From: Brachyspira catarrhinii
Lineage (GTDB): Bacteria; Spirochaetota; Brachyspiria; Brachyspirales; Brachyspiraceae
DNA length: 9,943 nucleotides
Assembly: GCF_005518285.1 (NCBI RefSeq)
Contig: NZ_SJDU01000053.1
Location: 1 to 9,943, forward strand
Direction of reading: 5' to 3'
In this document: in pieces, positions 7,016 through 9,943 of the stretch
Layout: each line of letters begins with the position of its first letter
Numbering within the stretch: position 1 is the first letter of the stretch
The notes under the pieces: generated by a model
The model's database searches: none
What the model was told of the DNA's origin: nothing
Seen by the model: the letters and a program-made list of their open reading frames with translations, nothing else
Made by a program: the position numbers and the translations under genes

Positions 7016-7050
7016 AAAAGGGCTATTATGAATAATAATAGCTCTTTTTT
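7016..7050. terminator. Rho-independent terminator between convergent rpsR and copA, probably bidirectional
   Basis: Left arm 7016-7029 (AAAAGGGCTATTAT), a 5-base loop, and right arm 7035-7048 (ATAATAGCTCTTTT). This makes 14 consecutive pairs with one G-U, followed by T residues to 7050. On the plus strand it is a classic terminator for rpsF-ssb-rpsR. On the minus strand it lies 54 bases past the copA stop and is followed by a shorter T run, so it can probably end copA transcripts too. Confidence 0.9.
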
Positions 7051-7103
7051 ATTTAATAAAATAATAAATAATCTAATTGTCAAAATATTTATAACCTTTT
7101 AAT

Positions 7104-9401
7104 TTATCGTTTCCATTTTTTACTCGCCTTGAAAAAATTTAATCTCAAAGCGTTCGTCACAACGCAAACCGAACTTAAACTCATTGCAAGCGCCGCAAAT
7201 ATGGGATTTAAGAGCAAATCTTCTCCCATTATCGCCACTAAAAAATTTCCGATTACCGAATCAATCAAACTTTCTCTAAATATATGCAATAATCCCGCTG
7301 CCACTGGAATTCCCAAAACATTATAACAAAAAGCCCAAAAAAGATTCTGTTTAATGTCTCGCATAGTCGCCTTGCTTAATTCTATAGCCGTCACAACATC
7401 TTTTGTTTTCGATTTTACCAATACTATATCGGCGCTTTCAATCGCCACATCCGTTCCGCTTCCAATCGCTATTCCCACATTCGCTTGAGTCAAAGCGGGC
7501 GCATCGTTTATTCCGTCTCCAACCATCGCTACTATATAATTTTTATCTTGAAGTTTTTTCACTTTGTTAGATTTTTCTTCGGGCAAAACTTCCGAAAGAA
7601 CGATATCGATTCCCGTTTTGTTTGCAATCGCGTTTGCCGTGTTTTTATTGTCTCCCGTTATCATAACAGTTTTTATATTTAATTTATGAAGTCTATTTAT
7701 CGTGTCAACGCTGTCTTTTTTCAATTTATCGGCGCAGGCTATTATTCCTAAAAATTTTCCGTCTTCGACTACATACATTGGAGTTTTTCCTTCTTTTGAA
7801 AGTTTTTCCGTTTCGTTAAAAAAAGATTCTACCGATATATTTTCTTTTTCCATCAATTTTTTATTTCCGATTAAAATTCTTTTTTTGTCTATAATAGCGT
7901 CTATTCCAAATCCCGATAAAGCTTTGAAATTTTCTATCGGCAGAAGATTAATATTTTTTTCTCTCGCTTCTCTAACTATAGCTTCTCCCAAAGGATGCTC
8001 GCTTCCGTTTTCCGCGCTTGCGGTTAAAAGTAATAATCTTTCTTTATCGCTTTTATCTTCTGAAATAATATCGGTAAGATAAGGTTTGCCTTCCGTCAAT
8101 GTTCCCGTTTTATCGAACATAATCGCGTTTATTTTTTGAGACAATTCCAAAGCTTCCGCGTTCTTAAATAAAATTCCAAGCTCCGCTCCCTTTCCCGTTC
8201 CAACCATTATTGCCGTAGGAGTGGCAAGTCCCAAAGCGCATGGACAGGCGATAACCAAAACCGATACAAATACGGTTAAAGAAAAAACAAAATTATGAAT
8301 GGCGATAAACCAAGCGATACCAGAAATTAAAGCAATTGTTATAACCGCTGGGACGAAGTAGGAAGAGACGACATCGGCAATATGCGAAATCGGAGCTTTT
8401 GAGCCTTGAGCGTCTTCCACTAATTTTATTATTTGAGCCAATGCCGTATCTTCTCCGACTTTTGTAGCTTTAAATTTGAAAGTTCCCGTTTTATTTATCG
8501 AAGCGCCGACTACTTTATCTCCAATATTTTTTTCTATAGGAATACTCTCTCCCGTAAGCATAGATTCGTCAACCGAACTGTAGCCTTCTATTATCTCTCC
8601 ATCAATTGGAATTTTTTCTCCAGGGCGAACTATCAAAATATTTCCAACTTTTAAATCTTCAATTTTTATTTCTTTTTCTTCGCCGTTTTCAATTATTCTT
8701 GCAGTTTTAGGTTGAAGTCCCATAAGTTTTTTTATCGCCTCTCCCGTTTTTCCTTTGCTTCTTGCCTCCAAATATTTTCCAAATTGAACGAGCGTGATTA
8801 TAACCGCAGCCGATTCGTAATATAAATTATCTCCATGAGGATTCAGTCCGATAAAAGACAAAATACTCGAATAAACGCTATAAACGAAAGACGCCGTAGT
8901 TCCAATCGCAACGAGCGAATCCATATTTGGCGAACCTCTAAATAAAGCTGGAAATCCCAAAGTATAAAATTTATAACCCGAAATCATAACGGGAACGCAT
9001 AATATAATCGCGACTATCGAAAATATTTGAGGATTTGAATGATGCGACAAAATTTCTGGCAGCGGAAGTTTTACGAATTTTATCATTGGAGACATCGAAA
9101 TATAAAATAAAGGAATAGAAAATATTGCGGAAATTATCAATCTTATTTTTTGTTCTTTAATTTCTTTCGCTTTTTTCTCCGAAATATCTTCTTCTTTTCC
9201 CACGACTTGATAACCCGCTTTTACTATCGTATTTACAATATCTTTATATTTTAATTTTTTGTCGTCAAATACCAAAACTGCTTTTTCTGTCGCTATATTA
9301 ACTGCAGCCGATTCAACTCCTTCGGTTTTTTTCAAAGCTCTTTCAACCGCTCTCGAACATGCGGCGCAATGCATCCCGCCGATTCTTAATGTCATTTTCA
9401 T
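7104..9401 (-). CDS. copA: Cu(+)-exporting P-type ATPase
   Basis: The product is 765 residues, an inner-membrane P1B-1 ATPase that pumps Cu(+) out of the cytoplasm. One N-terminal heavy-metal domain (residues 1-68) has GMHCAAC with C12 and C15. Membrane helices begin near residue 86. The actuator loop has TGES (283-286), the transport helix has C386-P387-C388, phosphorylation is at D430 in [15 protein letters not shown] is at 467-470, and the hinge is GDGINDAP (628-635). Y693-N694 in helix 7 and M740xxSS in helix 8 are the copper-specific residues of CopA and separate it from Zn/Cd pumps. The helix 7-8 loop carries about 17 extra residues (about 706-728). The start at 9401 has an AGGAT-type ribosome binding site; an ATG two codons later is an alternative. 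No copZ or copper regulator gene is adjacent. It is transcribed alone, convergent with rpsR. Confidence 0.95.
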   Translation of the reverse strand: MKMTLRIGGMHCAACSRAVERALKKTEGVESAAVNIATEKAVLVFDDKKLKYKDIVNTIVKAGYQVVGKEEDISEKKAKEIKEQKIRLIISAIFSIPLFYISMSPMIKFVKLPLPEILSHHSNPQIFSIVAIILCVPVMISGYKFYTLGFPALFRGSPNMDSLVAIGTTASFVYSVYSSILSFIGLNPHGDNLYYESAAVIITLVQFGKYLEARSKGKTGEAIKKLMGLQPKTARIIENGEEKEIKIEDLKVGNILIVRPGEKIPIDGEIIEGYSSVDESMLTGESIPIEKNIGDKVVGASINKTGTFKFKATKVGEDTALAQIIKLVEDAQGSKAPISHIADVVSSYFVPAVITIALISGIAWFIAIHNFVFSLTVFVSVLVIACPCALGLATPTAIMVGTGKGAELGILFKNAEALELSQKINAIMFDKTGTLTEGKPYLTDIISEDKSDKERLLLLTASAENGSEHPLGEAIVREAREKNINLLPIENFKALSGFGIDAIIDKKRILIGNKKLMEKENISVESFFNETEKLSKEGKTPMYVVEDGKFLGIIACADKLKKDSVDTINRLHKLNIKTVMITGDNKNTANAIANKTGIDIVLSEVLPEEKSNKVKKLQDKNYIVAMVGDGINDAPALTQANVGIAIGSGTDVAIESADIVLVKSKTKDVVTAIELSKATMRDIKQNLFWAFCYNVLGIPVAAGLLHIFRESLIDSVIGNFLVAIMGEDLLLNPIFAALAMSLSSVCVVTNALRLNFFKASKKWKR

Positions 9402-9454
9402 TTTTGTATCCTAAAAATAATTTTTTATAATTATTAATTTTTCTTTAATTTTTA

Positions 9455-9482
9455 ATAATTGTTAAAGTTATCTAACAATTAT
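9455..9482. promoter_or_regulatory. Inverted-repeat candidate operator of copA
   Basis: Perfect 10-bp arms ATAATTGTTA (9455-9464) and TAACAATTAT (9473-9482) around an 8-base spacer. The repeat is centred close to the predicted copA transcription start and covers most of the -10 box, the classic position for a repressor site. It does not match the CopY operator (TACAnnTGTA), so the regulator cannot be named. Confidence 0.6.
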
Positions 9483-9505
9483 AACATAATGATTTTATTT
9501 GTCAA
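9478..9505 (-). promoter_or_regulatory. copA promoter
   Basis: Read on the minus strand: TTGACA at 9505-9500, a 16-base spacer, and TATAAT at 9483-9478, both perfect consensus. Expected transcription start is near 9471, leaving a leader of about 70 AT-rich bases before the copA ATG. Confidence 0.8.
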
Positions 9506-9592
9506 AATTTATTTATTTTATACTATATGTATATTATTAAAGTTTTAAATTTATAAGTCGATATTTTTATAAAAAAATTATATAATTTTTAC

Positions 9593-9621
9593 TTGACTTT
9601 TTTATAAGTTTGTTATATTAT
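9593..9621 (+). promoter_or_regulatory. Promoter-like sequence upstream of the palindromic element
   Basis: TTGACT at 9593-9598, a 17-base spacer, and TATTAT at 9616-9621. No ORF with a ribosome binding site follows; the next feature is the palindromic element at 9654, so any transcript would carry that element. The sequence is closely related to the promoter at 9798. Confidence 0.5.
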
Positions 9622-9653
9622 ATATAGATTGAATAAAGAGAAGTTATAGAGAA

Positions 9654-9776
9654 GTCATTACGAAGGAGTAAAACGACTGAAGTAATCCAAATAGGGAAAA
9701 GCGCTTTTTCTGACAACAATGGGCTGAAGCCACATTGTTATAAGGATTGGATTGCTTCACTCACGCTCGCAATGAC
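9654..9776. repeat. Palindromic interspersed element (MITE/REP-like), about 123 bp
   Basis: The outer arms are imperfect inverted repeats: 9654-9690 begins GTCATTACGA and ends TGAAGTAATCCAA, while the reverse complement of 9747-9776 begins GTCATTGCGA and ends TGAAGCAATCCAA. The left arm has 7 extra internal bases. Inside are the perfect palindrome AAAAGCGCTTTT (9697-9708) and a hairpin at 9715-9739 (AACAATG-GGC, loop TGAA, GCC-A-CATTGTT). GTCATTGCGA-type palindromes are, from memory, dispersed repeats in many unrelated bacteria. There is no coding capacity and no clear target-site duplication. Its G+C-richer arms stand out from the surrounding sequence. Confidence 0.75.
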
Positions 9777-9797
9777 AATTTAGTAAGTGGAAAGTAG

Positions 9798-9825
9798 TTG
9801 ACAAATTTATAAAATTTGTTATTAT
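9798..9825 (+). promoter_or_regulatory. Promoter facing the right edge of the window
   Basis: TTGACA at 9798-9803, a 16-base spacer, and TATTAT at 9820-9825 (ATTATA if 17). It probably serves the gene whose beginning is cut by the window end. It is nearly the same as the sequence at 9593 across roughly 45 bases, down to the AGATTRAATAA that follows. Confidence 0.6.
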
Positions 9826-9879
9826 ATAAATAGATTAAATAATAAAATAAAAGCACTTTTAAGCGAAGCGGTTTTTATA

Positions 9880-9943
9880 GTGAAGAAGGGAATTAATTTT
9901 CATATTGGTATAAAAAAGATGGAATTAGAAATAAAGTATGAGG
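9880..9943 (+). CDS. Possible start of a gene cut by the window edge, product unrecognised
   Basis: From GTG at 9880 a frame is open to the window end (VKKGINFHIGIKK, then MELEIKYE). An ATG in the same frame at 9919 is the alternative start. The promoter at 9798 points this way. Neither start has a good Shine-Dalgarno, and about 20 residues are too few to assign a family. Confidence 0.25.
   Translation, partial: MKKGINFHIGIKKMELEIKYE

Noticed and set aside
7104..9401. Plus-strand open frames opposite copA
   Set aside because: They are antisense shadows of copA, lack family motifs, and the minus-strand frame has every P1B ATPase signature.
9429..9460. Second inverted repeat in the copA leader (AATTATTAA / TTAATAATT)
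   Set aside because: The arms are pure A/T with a 14-base spacer, overlap the better-defined repeat at 9455 and have no G-C pairs. Attenuation cannot be supported.

Overview
The window looks like a spirochaete chromosome, most probably Brachyspira. The DNA is very AT-rich. It carries Rpn-family (PD-(D/E)XK, 'recombination-promoting nuclease/putative transposase') fragments of the type abundant in that genus, a rpsF-ssb-rpsR ribosomal operon, and surface-polysaccharide genes with Brachyspira-like C-terminal tails. The genus is recalled from protein style and was not tested by a search.

Layout. Positions 1-818 hold two Rpn fragments: the C-terminal end of one gene cut by the window edge, and the N-terminal third of another that ends soon after the nuclease core. 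Positions 944-2942 hold a DUF4422-GT8 glycosyltransferase fusion broken by a one-base frameshift near 1298 and an in-frame TAG at 2412. Positions 3020-5569 encode an intact 849-residue fusion of a ferredoxin/FrhB-like domain with a polysaccharide pyruvyl transferase domain. This left half reads as an accessory, partly decaying surface-glycan region.

A consensus promoter begins on the base after that gene's stop and drives the housekeeping operon rpsF-ssb-rpsR (5696-6993), which ends at a strong hairpin terminator (7016-7050). The convergent copA gene (7104-9401, minus strand) encodes a Cu(+)-exporting P1B ATPase. Its consensus promoter is overlapped by a 10-bp inverted repeat that is a good candidate operator. 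The last 540 bases are mostly noncoding. They hold the copA control region and a 123-bp palindromic interspersed element, which lies between two near-identical promoter-like sequences. The second of these probably serves a gene that starts at the right edge.

Two observations stand out. First, the genes at 489 and 944 each have a strong promoter whose -10 box ends 7-8 bases before the ATG, with no Shine-Dalgarno, so their mRNAs are predicted to be leaderless. Second, a short C-terminal motif ending in G-I-K recurs three times across two unrelated glycan enzymes. I found no CRISPR array, tRNA, rRNA or intact transposase.
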